Positions 34,152 to 43,093 of a stretch of 64,000 nt of DNA are shown piece by piece. Under the pieces are notes generated by a model. The model ran no database searches. It was not told the origin of the DNA and saw only the letters and a list, made by a program, of their open reading frames with translations. The stretch spans positions 62,001 to 126,000 of the IMG/VR virus record IMGVR_UViG_3300030838_000001. One strand, given 5' to 3'. Numbering within the stretch: position 1 is the first letter of the stretch; each line of letters begins with the position of its first letter. This stretch comes from a virus. Made by a program: the position numbers and the translations under genes.

Positions 34152-37100
34152 CATAACAAATAAGATAGGTTGTCAAACAAGCGGAATAAAGATTGTAGAC
34201 CCTAACGATTTTGACGGTTTTAACTCATCATCAAATATGTCAGTTCTAACTGAAGATTTAAATATCTCAGTTGTCCTTAGAACAAAGAAAAAAGGTAGAA
34301 CTGTTTTAACAAAAACTGGTGATAATTCTACAGGTACTAGAGAAAGTACCAGCAATATAGCAATCAACTTCATTGAAGGTAGTGATATTAGCGGTAAAAA
34401 GGTTTTAACTACAAAATACACTGATTTAACAACAATCTTTGATAAGGATATAATTAATAACGAAACACTTGGAATTACAGGTATCGATATTGATTTTAAT
34501 TCGTCTATGGCTCCAATGATTAACATTAATTTTGTTGATGTTAGAGGTTCTAGTATTTTCCAAAACGAAGAAAATATTTCAGGGAATAATTCAGCAAATA
34601 AATATTCAACATTCTTCCAACTTCCATATCCAATCTTCGAATTGGAAATTAAGGGTTATTACGGGAAACCAGTAACCTATTGTCTTCACATGCTTAAGTT
34701 TAGTTCTAAATTTAACTCTAAGACTGGAAACTTTGAGATTCAATGTCAATTCATCGGATATACTTATGCGATGCTTTCTGACATGCTTATTGGTTTCCTT
34801 AAAGCTATTCCATTTACAACAATTGGTGCTTCAAAATTTAAGGACTACAAAGCAAATAGTGCAAACCCTGATAATATCATAACACTTGTTGATTTGATGC
34901 GTAACATTTCTAGAATAAATGATGGTGTTAAAAAACTATCATCAACATCTCCAAATGCGGTAGCTGATAACTCAATAAAGGTTGGTATTGAAAAATTGGG
35001 TGCTATTACTAGCATCATTAATTTTTTGGGTTCTGAATTACAATACGGTCATAGTACTGATAAGGCTTCAAACCCTGATACTTATGAATTTATTGTTAAA
35101 TCATCAACTGTATTAACACAAGCTGAAATAGATTCAATTAAATTATACCAAGATAATGTAAAGACAGCAATTGATAACTTTAATGGGTTGAGTCTTGGTG
35201 TAACACTTAATGTTGCAGATTTTCAATCAATAACACTTGTTGGTTCAGGTACTGGTTTCTATCATGATATCACAAAAGCTCAATTATCACCTACAAGTGG
35301 AGATATTGCTGGTGATGCTAACTTAGGTGCTAGTATTGGTTCAAATGCTGATTTGGTTACACTTAAAAGAAACTTATTAGCTTATTTAGAGAAAAATTAC
35401 TCAGGTATAAGGGATGATTATAAATTAGATGTTTATGATATGAATTCTCTATTAGCTAAATTAACTACAGCTACTGAAACACTTACAAAAAGTGCAAAAA
35501 CAGTTCGTGAAAATCTAGCTCTTGAATTAAAATCAACAGTTCGTGAACAGTTAGGTTTTGAACCAACTGTTAGAAATATCATTGAAATATTTACTGCGGC
35601 AATCGAAACTTTTATGGAAACAATCTATGAAGTGTCTAGACGTGCTGAAGCAACAACTAACAATGTTAGAACTGCTCAATTGGAAAACAAATTCAAAGAT
35701 GACCTTGTTAAGGTAGACTCAAAAAAAGAATACATAGATGCTAAGAAATTCTTTGCTTGGCCTGATTATAGAGAAAAAGATGAAAAAACAAAAACCTTTG
35801 TTGAAAAATACTTAGGTTCAAGTGGTGTATTAGATAACCCAAAACAAGTTGATGAAATTGATTTTATCGATGACCTTCTTAAGGCGTTTTTAATTGCGGC
35901 TGAGAAGAGTGCAGATGTTGTAAATCAAATGCAAAGTGAAGCAACTACTTGGTTTCCAATAAACCCAATGGATAGTCAAATATTTGTTGATGGTGAACCT
36001 TATCAAAGAACTCAATTAAGTAGCAATGAAGATATAACAAGACTTATGGTTATCAGAGGTATGACTTATTTAGGGTATACAAACGATGAAACTATTCTAA
36101 CTGAAGATGAAATCAAAGCAATGGCTGAAATTGAAGCTGAAGCTATTCTTAGAGGTGTTAAAAACCCTACACTTAAAACTTCACTTACGTTTGTAAATTT
36201 AGATTATGTAAAAAACATTAAAGGTGTTATTAATAATATCTCTGAAAATGTTGTTGTACCTAAAGACGATAGATTTGTTTATAATTATATCTATGGTAAA
36301 CAACCTGAAGGGCCTAATAGTGTTGTTATTCCAATTAGTGATACATTTACTGGTAATTGGCCTACAAAGACTTCTGATTTAAAAATAAAAGCAGATGATG
36401 GTTCTACTTTCTTAACAAACTATAGTTCAGATAACTATTTGGTTGGTAAAAAGGTATTGGATGGTGGTCAGTATGTTAAAATAATTCCAAAAAATAAATT
36501 AAATGGTAATGCGCTTATCTCGACAACAGCAAAGGTAAAACCTGAAAGTATTTTTAGTCTTGATAAAATGAAATCTGATAGTGTTGATGCAACAGCTGGA
36601 TTCAACTCTTTCGGTGGTAGTATGGGTACTCAAGAATATGTGAATATGGACTTCGGTGGCCTTGATGGGTTACCGCTTATGTATGTATTTTACAAGAATT
36701 CTGATAATGGTATGTCTATGAACAGAACCAATACTGGAATAGAACAGAAAGTACCTAAGAATGCACCAACTAGTTCAGTTTATGATATAAAATCTAGTGG
36801 TTTCATACCAGCAATACTTGGTAGAGATAAAGAAGAAGGTTATGAGGGTAAAAATGGTAGACATATTGTTAGTAATCTTGGAAAAAATAGAGAATTATTC
36901 CATGGATTTATTAAAAATAGTGATACTAGCCTAACATATCCATATGTTGAGCAAAGATATCGTGATGAAGATAGAGATGCGTATGATGAAAACTCATTTA
37001 GTCTTTTTGGTAGTCAATGGTATTATAATCAAGATAAAGCTAGGTGTATTCTTTCTGATAACACACAATATAATTGTGAACAATACGCTAAAGCTACGTT

Positions 37101-39807
37101 ATTTTTAAACACGCTTCCATTTAATATTGATAATGAACTTGGAAACCCATTTGGTCCAAATGAAATCAAACACTTATTTGATAAAAAAGGTGGTTTTATA
37201 CATGCACCAAGACTTTGGTGTGCTTATGTTGGAAGTATTCTTTGGAGAATAAATGATGGTGTTAACTTAACTACATTTAAAGACCCAATTATCCAAGATG
37301 GAAAAATTGTAGGTGGTGGTAGTGGTAAATCTGACCCATTTATTTGGACCAAAGGTAAAATGGTTGAAGATGGTCAAGTAGTTCTTAGAAAATACAAGGC
37401 GGCAACCCGTACTGAGTATTTCCCAAATACTCTTGAATTAGTTGAAACTGATAGTGTTGATTATCCAATAATCTATGCTACAGATATCATTATTAACCTA
37501 CCACAACAAGTTAAAGACGCTTTTAAACAAGTTTTCTTTGATTTCGTTAATGGTACTGACGAAATGATTTCATGGGATATGATTAGAGAGAAACTTGAGG
37601 TTTGGAAAGGAACAGGAGATGCATTCAATGCATTCTTCATAAACCTATATAATAAAACAATTCCTGAAGGAAATGGTTATAAGTTTAATGCTAATTTAAT
37701 TAATAATAATACCAATATTAAAAACGTATCAAATTATCAAATAGTTACTTATGTGACTGGTCTTGATGATGCGGATGCTCTATTCCTAGAATTGAAAGGT
37801 GATTATAGAACAAATCCAGCAGTAACGACTCTTATTAATGCTTTAAATCAAGAACTTATAATTGTTAACAATAACTATAAGATTTGGACCAAAGATACCA
37901 ATACAGTAAGAAACGTATATTCTGATATTTCAGTTAGTGCAAAAAACTTTGATTTGTATTTCAATACAATAATTGGTAAAATTAAAGAATCAGGTAGTAA
38001 GTTCTCTGATACTGCTCTTAAAAAAGAATTTGAACAAAGCTTATTCGGAACAACAAATGAAGATACAATTAAACTTCTTCTTTATAGAACTTGTAAGAAT
38101 ATACACGATAAATGGCTTGCTGGTGTAACTGATAACAATGATATTATGTATCAGTGTGGTGGTGCGTCAGGAAGAAGCTCTGTAGATGCAGAATTAGGTA
38201 AGCGTTACGGTAATGCTAGTCCTAAGTTCATCGATTCATTCAGATTCGTTTCAAGGTCATTCAAAGATATTGGAGACAAGCTATATATCAATCCTATTCC
38301 AATCAATGATTATCTTATTGATGGAGTAAATTCAGGTGCTTATGATGCAATTAGTTCATTATTAGCGGCTAATGGATTCGATTTTATTGCGTTACCTAAC
38401 TTCATCAACTATCGTGACCAAGCAGAAGTTGAAGCAATCTTCAAACCATACGGAAACTATGGAGAAGCAATTGCTAATGGTTCTTGTGGTCCAGCTTTTG
38501 TTAGCGTTTATGTTGGTGAACCATCTAAACACTTAGATTTCAAAAATTCAGAATATAATAATGATGGAATGGATTTAAGATGTGTTAATGGTGGTATTGA
38601 TGCAACCAGCATCCCTGATGATTTTACTGAAAATCTAAATTCATATGAAGATGGAATCGGTGTGTTTACTGTAAAGTATTCACAACAAAATCAGAATATT
38701 TTCAAAGATATAAACCTTGACCAAAATGAATTCACTGAAACAAATGAATCACTTCAAATTCAAGATGATATATCTCAAAAGGGTTCTGAAACAAATAGAA
38801 CAATTGCTGGTCAAAATATCTATAATGTTTATTCGGTTAGAAGCTACACAGCTGAGGTAGAGATGATGGGTAATGCCATGATTCAACCAATGATGTATTT
38901 CCAATTAGATAATATTCCTATGTTCCATGGGGGTTATATGATTAAGAGAGTAAGACACTCAATACAGCCAAACTCAATGAGTACATCATTTAGTGGAACA
39001 CGTATAAAGTTTAGTGAAACTCCATTGATTACAGCATTAGATTTGTATATGTCTATGGCAGACAACCTAAATACTGAATCGGCTGGAACGGGTCCTGTGA
39101 ACATTGTTGACGGTGTTGTAAGCTCAGCAAATAGAAGTCCTAAGAAATCTATTGGATGTAGTGCAATCAAAAAACCAGTTGTTTCATTTGAAGATACTCT
39201 TAGAAATGTTGTATTATACTTGGAAGGAAATTACTGTTCAGGTGGTTATAACTGTGGAGATGATAAAACACGTGCTCCTAGAAGTGGTGAGACACTTTGG
39301 GGTCTTGATAGAAAAAATCACGGTGTTGGTAAAGCGATTGATAATACATTTTGGACAGCAGTTGATGCGGTTAAAAATACTCCAAGAAAATGGGGTCAAT
39401 CATATCCAAACCCAACACAGGCAGATAAATTGGATTCAACGCTATTCGCTAAGTATTCAGCTGTAATTAAGAAAGACTTTGATACATTTATGAAATCATA
39501 TTTAAAAACAGAGGCTCTTAAACAAGCGATACTAAGTGATGGTAGACTTTATTTCAATATGGTTTACGCTGTTTATAATGGTCAAGGATTCTTTAGAGGA
39601 TTTGCTAATCTTCTTGAGACAGCTTATGCCAGCGGAACAACAACAGCTGACGGATTAAACACTGTATTCGTAAACGAAAGGGTTTATGGTGGTAAAAACG
39701 CATACAAATCAGGTACTGGTAAGAACCTAGGAAATCCATCGGCAACACTTATAGCAAATACAGGTGTTGATATTGGTAAATTGACTGGTGAGTCTAAATT
39801 CTGTTAA
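34141..39807 (+). CDS. Giant baseplate hub protein with C-terminal muralytic-like domain
   Basis: A 1888-residue protein, probably combining gp27- and gp5-type hub roles. The N-terminal 250 residues are beta-rich (FQLPYPIFELEIKGYYGKPV, KTGNFEIQCQFIGYTY). Near residues 1560-1630, VRSYTAEVEMMGNAMIQPMM and IKRVRHSIQPNSMSTSFSGT match the hub tower seen in phage tail hub proteins. The C-terminus (about 1680-1888) looks like a cell-wall hydrolase: VVLYLEGNYC (Glu1695), then CGDDKT, SGETLWGLDRK (1715-1725) and FWTAVD, resembling GH108-type lysozymes. It would pierce the peptidoglycan at ejection. The start overlaps the gp53-like gene by 11 bp. The hydrolase family is a tentative call. Confidence 0.65.
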   Translation: MANNITNKIGCQTSGIKIVDPNDFDGFNSSSNMSVLTEDLNISVVLRTKKKGRTVLTKTGDNSTGTRESTSNIAINFIEGSDISGKKVLTTKYTDLTTIFDKDIINNETLGITGIDIDFNSSMAPMININFVDVRGSSIFQNEENISGNNSANKYSTFFQLPYPIFELEIKGYYGKPVTYCLHMLKFSSKFNSKTGNFEIQCQFIGYTYAMLSDMLIGFLKAIPFTTIGASKFKDYKANSANPDNIITLVDLMRNISRINDGVKKLSSTSPNAVADNSIKVGIEKLGAITSIINFLGSELQYGHSTDKASNPDTYEFIVKSSTVLTQAEIDSIKLYQDNVKTAIDNFNGLSLGVTLNVADFQSITLVGSGTGFYHDITKAQLSPTSGDIAGDANLGASIGSNADLVTLKRNLLAYLEKNYSGIRDDYKLDVYDMNSLLAKLTTATETLTKSAKTVRENLALELKSTVREQLGFEPTVRNIIEIFTAAIETFMETIYEVSRRAEATTNNVRTAQLENKFKDDLVKVDSKKEYIDAKKFFAWPDYREKDEKTKTFVEKYLGSSGVLDNPKQVDEIDFIDDLLKAFLIAAEKSADVVNQMQSEATTWFPINPMDSQIFVDGEPYQRTQLSSNEDITRLMVIRGMTYLGYTNDETILTEDEIKAMAEIEAEAILRGVKNPTLKTSLTFVNLDYVKNIKGVINNISENVVVPKDDRFVYNYIYGKQPEGPNSVVIPISDTFTGNWPTKTSDLKIKADDGSTFLTNYSSDNYLVGKKVLDGGQYVKIIPKNKLNGNALISTTAKVKPESIFSLDKMKSDSVDATAGFNSFGGSMGTQEYVNMDFGGLDGLPLMYVFYKNSDNGMSMNRTNTGIEQKVPKNAPTSSVYDIKSSGFIPAILGRDKEEGYEGKNGRHIVSNLGKNRELFHGFIKNSDTSLTYPYVEQRYRDEDRDAYDENSFSLFGSQWYYNQDKARCILSDNTQYNCEQYAKATLFLNTLPFNIDNELGNPFGPNEIKHLFDKKGGFIHAPRLWCAYVGSILWRINDGVNLTTFKDPIIQDGKIVGGGSGKSDPFIWTKGKMVEDGQVVLRKYKAATRTEYFPNTLELVETDSVDYPIIYATDIIINLPQQVKDAFKQVFFDFVNGTDEMISWDMIREKLEVWKGTGDAFNAFFINLYNKTIPEGNGYKFNANLINNNTNIKNVSNYQIVTYVTGLDDADALFLELKGDYRTNPAVTTLINALNQELIIVNNNYKIWTKDTNTVRNVYSDISVSAKNFDLYFNTIIGKIKESGSKFSDTALKKEFEQSLFGTTNEDTIKLLLYRTCKNIHDKWLAGVTDNNDIMYQCGGASGRSSVDAELGKRYGNASPKFIDSFRFVSRSFKDIGDKLYINPIPINDYLIDGVNSGAYDAISSLLAANGFDFIALPNFINYRDQAEVEAIFKPYGNYGEAIANGSCGPAFVSVYVGEPSKHLDFKNSEYNNDGMDLRCVNGGIDATSIPDDFTENLNSYEDGIGVFTVKYSQQNQNIFKDINLDQNEFTETNESLQIQDDISQKGSETNRTIAGQNIYNVYSVRSYTAEVEMMGNAMIQPMMYFQLDNIPMFHGGYMIKRVRHSIQPNSMSTSFSGTRIKFSETPLITALDLYMSMADNLNTESAGTGPVNIVDGVVSSANRSPKKSIGCSAIKKPVVSFEDTLRNVVLYLEGNYCSGGYNCGDDKTRAPRSGETLWGLDRKNHGVGKAIDNTFWTAVDAVKNTPRKWGQSYPNPTQADKLDSTLFAKYSAVIKKDFDTFMKSYLKTEALKQAILSDGRLYFNMVYAVYNGQGFFRGFANLLETAYASGTTTADGLNTVFVNERVYGGKNAYKSGTGKNLGNPSATLIANTGVDIGKLTGESKFC

Positions 39808-39810
39808 TGA

Positions 39811-39842
39811 TTTGGTAGATTTAAAAAGTTTTAGTACCTTTG
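39811..39842 (+). promoter_or_regulatory. Bacteroidota-type promoter giving a near-leaderless transcript
   Basis: TTTG at 39811-39814, 20 bp, then TACCTTTG at 39835-39842. The ATG at 39847 is 4 bp beyond, the same arrangement as at primase. Confidence 0.65.
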
Positions 39843-39846
39843 CGGT

Positions 39847-40476
39847 ATGAAGATAGCAAATATTGTTACAACGCAAAGCACAAATGTTTCAGAAGACTTT
39901 AATGTAGTGGGGTCTATGGATGAGATAATCCATGGACTTCCTACGTTGATAGTTGGTTTTGATTATGTTAACAAACACTATCCTGATTTCGATATTATGG
40001 AACGTGAAGTGGAGCCTAACTTATATTGGATTTTCAAGAAGACAGAAAAAAGAGATGATTTCGAAACTGGTATGTATTGGTTCACAAAAAAAGTCTACTC
40101 TGACTTAACCCAAGAAATATCTTACATTTATGTTGACTTTATCCAATACTCACAAAAAACTCTATTTAAAATAGTAAGAAAAATTTTAAATATTGAAAAT
40201 AAAATTTCTTTTATTTTTGGCGATATGGTTTACATTTATGGCGAAAACATTATCTTTGGAGTCGATTTGAAATTATTGAAATATATGGAGTTTGATGTTG
40301 ATAAGTTAAAATTGAGAATTCAGGCCAAAAGTTCAGTCTTTTTGGGACTTAGCGATATACTTATAGAAGATAAAAACACAGTTGAAGAACTTGGAATACA
40401 AGTTAGATACATTCCTTATTTATACTCTATACGAAATGAACAAAACGATACTACTAGCAGCATTTATATTCCCTGA
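39847..40476 (+). CDS. Hypothetical protein (209 residues)
   Basis: A 209-residue soluble protein starting MKIANIVTTQSTNVSEDFNV. It is aromatic-rich in the middle (NLYWIFKKTEKRDDFETGMY, WFTKKVYSDLTQ) and has no recognised motif. A strong TAnnTTTG promoter lies 4 bp upstream, so it is probably transcribed early by host polymerase, unlike the hub gene before it. The same kind of promoter serves the primase. It overlaps the next gene by 41 bp. It may be a non-virion, early or middle function, but nothing in the sequence identifies it. Confidence 0.6.
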   Translation: MKIANIVTTQSTNVSEDFNVVGSMDEIIHGLPTLIVGFDYVNKHYPDFDIMEREVEPNLYWIFKKTEKRDDFETGMYWFTKKVYSDLTQEISYIYVDFIQYSQKTLFKIVRKILNIENKISFIFGDMVYIYGENIIFGVDLKLLKYMEFDVDKLKLRIQAKSSVFLGLSDILIEDKNTVEELGIQVRYIPYLYSIRNEQNDTTSSIYIP

Positions 40477-40837
40477 AAGACTTGATTGGTTTATGAATTA
40501 TTTGCAAACAAAATTCAATATAAGCGAAGATAAAATTTTCTGTTATAAGAACTTAGATGATGAGTCAAAGTTGATTATAACATTCAAATTAACAATACAA
40601 GAGGATAAACCACTTAATCTTAAGAATTTATTCCCTAGTGCTGTTACTATACACAAAAAAGGTGGTGCTTTATACACTATAAATGCCTTAAATAAACTGA
40701 TAGAAGAGATGTACCCTGAATCAATTGGGAATATCAATAATAAATCAGTTAAGATTGATTGGAATAAATATCAAGATAAGTTTATCTTGATAAACGGTAA
40801 AGAACTGTCTATTTTGAACATAAGTAGAGTTTTTTAA
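40436..40837 (+). CDS. Hypothetical protein (133 residues)
   Basis: A 133-residue protein starting MNKTILLAAFIFPERLDWFM. An in-frame TTG at 40382 would add 18 residues but lies deep inside the previous gene, so the ATG at 40436 is preferred; the overlap with the upstream gene is then 41 bp. It contains a Lys-rich segment NLKNLFPSAVTIHKKGGALY and a C-terminal strand-like KFILINGKELSILNI. The N-terminal hydrophobic stretch is too short for a clear signal peptide. GCAGC, almost absent elsewhere, occurs at 40457-40461. Function is unknown; it is likely co-transcribed with the gene before it. Confidence 0.6.
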   Translation: MNKTILLAAFIFPERLDWFMNYLQTKFNISEDKIFCYKNLDDESKLIITFKLTIQEDKPLNLKNLFPSAVTIHKKGGALYTINALNKLIEEMYPESIGNINNKSVKIDWNKYQDKFILINGKELSILNISRVF

Positions 40838-40847
40838 TGATTTTATG

Positions 40848-40856
40848 ATATTTATA
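40848..40856 (+). promoter_or_regulatory. ATATTTATA motif before two small genes
   Basis: ATATTTATATATAAATAAAA starts 42 bp before the ATG at 40890; like the site at 29768 it contains a TATATAAATA half as well. Confidence 0.45.
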
Positions 40857-40889
40857 TATAAATAAAAATATATAAAAACAATAATAATC

Positions 40890-41090
40890 ATGGAAAATCC
40901 AAAAAATAATACAGATTCAAAAAAAGTTGATAACTTAAACAAAGCTATCGATGGTTATTTAAATAACGAAAGTCAAGACCCTAACTTAGATTGTAGTTCA
41001 GGTGTTTGTGTAATTAAAGGTGATAAAAGCCTAGTTGAAAGAATCAACAAAAAAATAATTACTGAAGACGGTAGACAATTATTGTACTAA
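40890..41090 (+). CDS. Small hypothetical protein (66 residues)
   Basis: A 66-residue hydrophilic protein, MENPKNNTDSKKVDNLNKAI and onwards, with two close cysteines in CSSGVCVIKGDKSLVERINK and no recognised family. An ATATTTATA motif precedes it, and the next gene starts 7 bp after its stop, so the two form a pair. Similar short Asn/Lys-rich proteins next to acidic proteins are common in T4-like late regions; an internal head or minor virion protein is possible but unproven. Confidence 0.5.
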   Translation: MENPKNNTDSKKVDNLNKAIDGYLNNESQDPNLDCSSGVCVIKGDKSLVERINKKIITEDGRQLLY

Positions 41091-41097
41091 TTTACTA

Positions 41098-41874
41098 ATG
41101 AGAAAAAATAAATTTAATCCTGAATTACTAAAAGAGGAACTTAAAAGATTCAAGCTATTAGAAAACTACGATTTCTATCATGAAGACAAATCGGCACCTG
41201 AATATGAGAAAATCATAGATGAAGACGATGAGGAAAAAGATGTTGACGTAGATATTGATGCTGATGTTGATGCGCAAGCTCCAGCACCTGATGCAACTGG
41301 TGAAGACCCTAATGCGGCTGGTGATGCGATTGCTAACGATTTAGGTGTAGGTGGTGATGCTCCAACAGGAGACATGCCTGAGCCTGAAGCTGAAGAATTA
41401 CCTGTTGAGGAACCTGTAGCTCCAGCTCCACCAGCTGAAGATGAAGTAGAAATTGATGTAACAAGTCTTGTTCAAGCAAGTGATGACGCTAAAGCGGCCG
41501 CAGACAGAGCAACACAGAATTCTGAAATTCTATTACAAAAATTATCTGATTTAGAAGCTAGACTTGGAAATATGAGTGTTATCAACGATAAAATTGATAA
41601 TCTTGAACACGAACTTGTTAAAAGAAATCCTACACCAGTAGAGAAGCTTGAAATGCGTTCATTCGACTCATACCCTTACAATCAAAAGTTAACTGATTAT
41701 TGGGCAGATAAAGAGGGTCCTTACGATGTACTAGATACAGAAGGTAAACCAAAAAAGAAAGAATACATCTTAACAAAAGACGACATAGACCATGAATATT
41801 CAGAGCCAGCTGTTAAAAAAAGCTTTGATGTTACAAATGGTGACGCTGATTACGAAGAAGAAGACATATACTAA
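41098..41874 (+). CDS. Very acidic protein with helical core, virion or scaffold candidate
   Basis: A 258-residue protein. The N-terminus NPELLKEELKRFKLLENYDF is an amphipathic helix. Residues about 40-120 are a low-complexity acidic and Pro/Ala-rich stretch (DEDDEEKDVDVDIDADVDAQ, EPEAEELPVEEPVAPAPPAE). Then comes a coiled-coil-like segment (AKAAADRATQNSEILLQKLS, DLEARLGNMS) and a C-terminus ending DYEEEDIY. The make-up resembles phage scaffold or prohead-core proteins but also tail accessories; no family is recognised. Its Ala run is encoded by GCGGCCGC at 41494-41501. It follows an ATATTTATA motif and is closed by a terminator. Confidence 0.55.
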   Translation: MRKNKFNPELLKEELKRFKLLENYDFYHEDKSAPEYEKIIDEDDEEKDVDVDIDADVDAQAPAPDATGEDPNAAGDAIANDLGVGGDAPTGDMPEPEAEELPVEEPVAPAPPAEDEVEIDVTSLVQASDDAKAAADRATQNSEILLQKLSDLEARLGNMSVINDKIDNLEHELVKRNPTPVEKLEMRSFDSYPYNQKLTDYWADKEGPYDVLDTEGKPKKKEYILTKDDIDHEYSEPAVKKSFDVTNGDADYEEEDIY

Positions 41875-41884
41875 AAATATTAAG

Positions 41885-41912
41885 AAAAGGACTCCAAAAG
41901 GGTCCTTTTTTT
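41885..41912 (+). terminator. Rho-independent terminator before the replication operon
   Basis: AAAAGGACTCC and GGGTCCTTTT pair around loop AAAA with one bulged T, then a T run. It separates the acidic-protein gene from the gp32 promoters. Confidence 0.75.
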
Positions 41913-41941
41913 ATCGATTTAAAAGAAAAAATACTATTTTG

Positions 41942-41972
41942 TTGCATTCTCTGCGATAAAGTAGTATATTTG
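41942..41972 (+). promoter_or_regulatory. Bacteroidota-type promoter, distal, for gp32-like gene
   Basis: TTG at 41942-41944, 20 bp, then TATATTTG at 41965-41972. It is the first of two tandem promoters. Confidence 0.6.
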
Positions 41973-42024
41973 TTTATACGACAAAATAAAATGAATTTAT
42001 TCACAATAAAGATGTCAAAATGTA

Positions 42025-42054
42025 TTGACTTTTTTTTGATATGTAGTATATTTG
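42025..42054 (+). promoter_or_regulatory. Bacteroidota-type promoter, proximal, for gp32-like gene
   Basis: TTG in ATTGACT at 42025-42027, 19 bp, then TATATTTG at 42047-42054, leaving a leader of about 50 bases before the ATG at 42111. No ATATTTATA motif is present here. Confidence 0.65.
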
Positions 42055-42110
42055 TGTAACTTTAAATGAGAACATAAATAACATACATACAAAAAAAATT
42101 AATTAAGAAA

Positions 42111-43022
42111 ATGGAAAAAAATAACCAATTAGAAGCAATGTTAGCAGATTATGCTAAGACTTTAGTACCTAAATTTGCGCCTAAAGTTGAAGCTAATGTT
42201 TTTAACGAAAACAACTACTTTACTATCTATGATATGAAAGAAGGTGTTCAGTCAGCTGAAAAAGAAATCAGAATACTTCCTGATGCTAACGGTGGTTCAC
42301 CAATTGCTGAAGTTTGGATTCACGAAACAACAGTTGATGGTAAAAAAGCTAAATTCCCATGCTTGAAACACTTAAAAGACGAAGCTTGTCCTTTCTGTGA
42401 AGCTAGAGAAGAGTTGCTTGCAACAGGAACTGAAACTAACAAAGAGTTCGCTAAAAGATACAGAGCTAGAAAATATCATATCGTTAAATTGATTGATAGA
42501 GCTAACCCTGACCACGGACCAAAATTTTGGAGATTCCCTGACGCTTACGATAAAAAAGGTCCTTACGACATGATTATGGGAGTTGTTAAGGGACTTAAAA
42601 AACACCAAGCGATTATGGACCCTAACGAAGGTCGTGATTTAACTCTTATGATTGGAAGAAGCGACAGAAATGTACCAACAGTTTCATCAATCGTAGCTCA
42701 AGATTCAGACGTTTTATCAGAAGATGCTGAATTACAAGCAAAATGGTTGGCTGATGACAGAACTTGGGAAAAAGTATTCTCAGTTAAAAATTACGATTAT
42801 TTAGAAATCGTAGTTAAAGGTGGAGTTCCAGTTTGGGATAAGGAACTTAAACAATTCGTAGACAAAAACGGAGTAAAAGCAGTAGAAGCTGAATTACCTG
42901 AAGGAGAAAGCGAAATTACAATGGGTGTTGAAAACATCAAAGCTAATATATTAGCAGCGACTGAAACAACACAAGAAAACAATGTAGATGCTGGCGACGA
43001 AGTTGATGACTTGCCTTTCTAA
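42111..43022 (+). CDS. Single-stranded DNA-binding protein, T4 gp32-like
   Basis: A 303-residue protein (T4 gp32 is 301). It keeps the gp32 zinc site: His71 (WIHETT), Cys84 (PCLKH), Cys93 and Cys96 (CPFC), close to T4 His64-Cys77-Cys87-Cys90. Aromatic residues in FAKRYRARKYHIVKLI and FWRFPDAY fit the OB-fold surface. The acidic C-terminus ends DEVDDLPF, the shape of the bacterial SSB tail (DDDIPF) rather than the T4 gp32 tail. It coats ssDNA in replication, recombination and repair and should bind the RecA-like, helicase and polymerase proteins. Two tandem TAnnTTTG promoters and a following terminator suggest strong separate expression. Confidence 0.88.
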   Translation: MEKNNQLEAMLADYAKTLVPKFAPKVEANVFNENNYFTIYDMKEGVQSAEKEIRILPDANGGSPIAEVWIHETTVDGKKAKFPCLKHLKDEACPFCEAREELLATGTETNKEFAKRYRARKYHIVKLIDRANPDHGPKFWRFPDAYDKKGPYDMIMGVVKGLKKHQAIMDPNEGRDLTLMIGRSDRNVPTVSSIVAQDSDVLSEDAELQAKWLADDRTWEKVFSVKNYDYLEIVVKGGVPVWDKELKQFVDKNGVKAVEAELPEGESEITMGVENIKANILAATETTQENNVDAGDEVDDLPF

Positions 43023-43041
43023 TTATAAAATTGTTCATAAC

Positions 43042-43068
43042 AAAAAGGGGTATAAAAGCCTCTTTTTT
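43042..43068 (+). terminator. Probable terminator after gp32-like gene
   Basis: AAAAAGGGG and CCTCTTTTT pair over about 9 bp with one G-T pair and an 8-base loop, followed by T residues. It is weaker than the others in the window and may allow read-through into the recombinase gene. Confidence 0.6.
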
Positions 43069-43093
43069 GTTCTAGTATAACGAAAAAAGAAAA

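Noticed and set aside
40382-40435. TTG start giving 18 more residues to the 133-residue protein
   Set aside because: It would lie 95 bp inside the previous gene; the ATG at 40436 is closer to the usual overlap and gives a normal N-terminus.
41991-42059. 22-codon frame (MNLFTIKM...) between the two gp32 promoters
   Set aside because: It runs through the second promoter's -33 and -7 elements; likely chance, although a leader peptide cannot be fully excluded.
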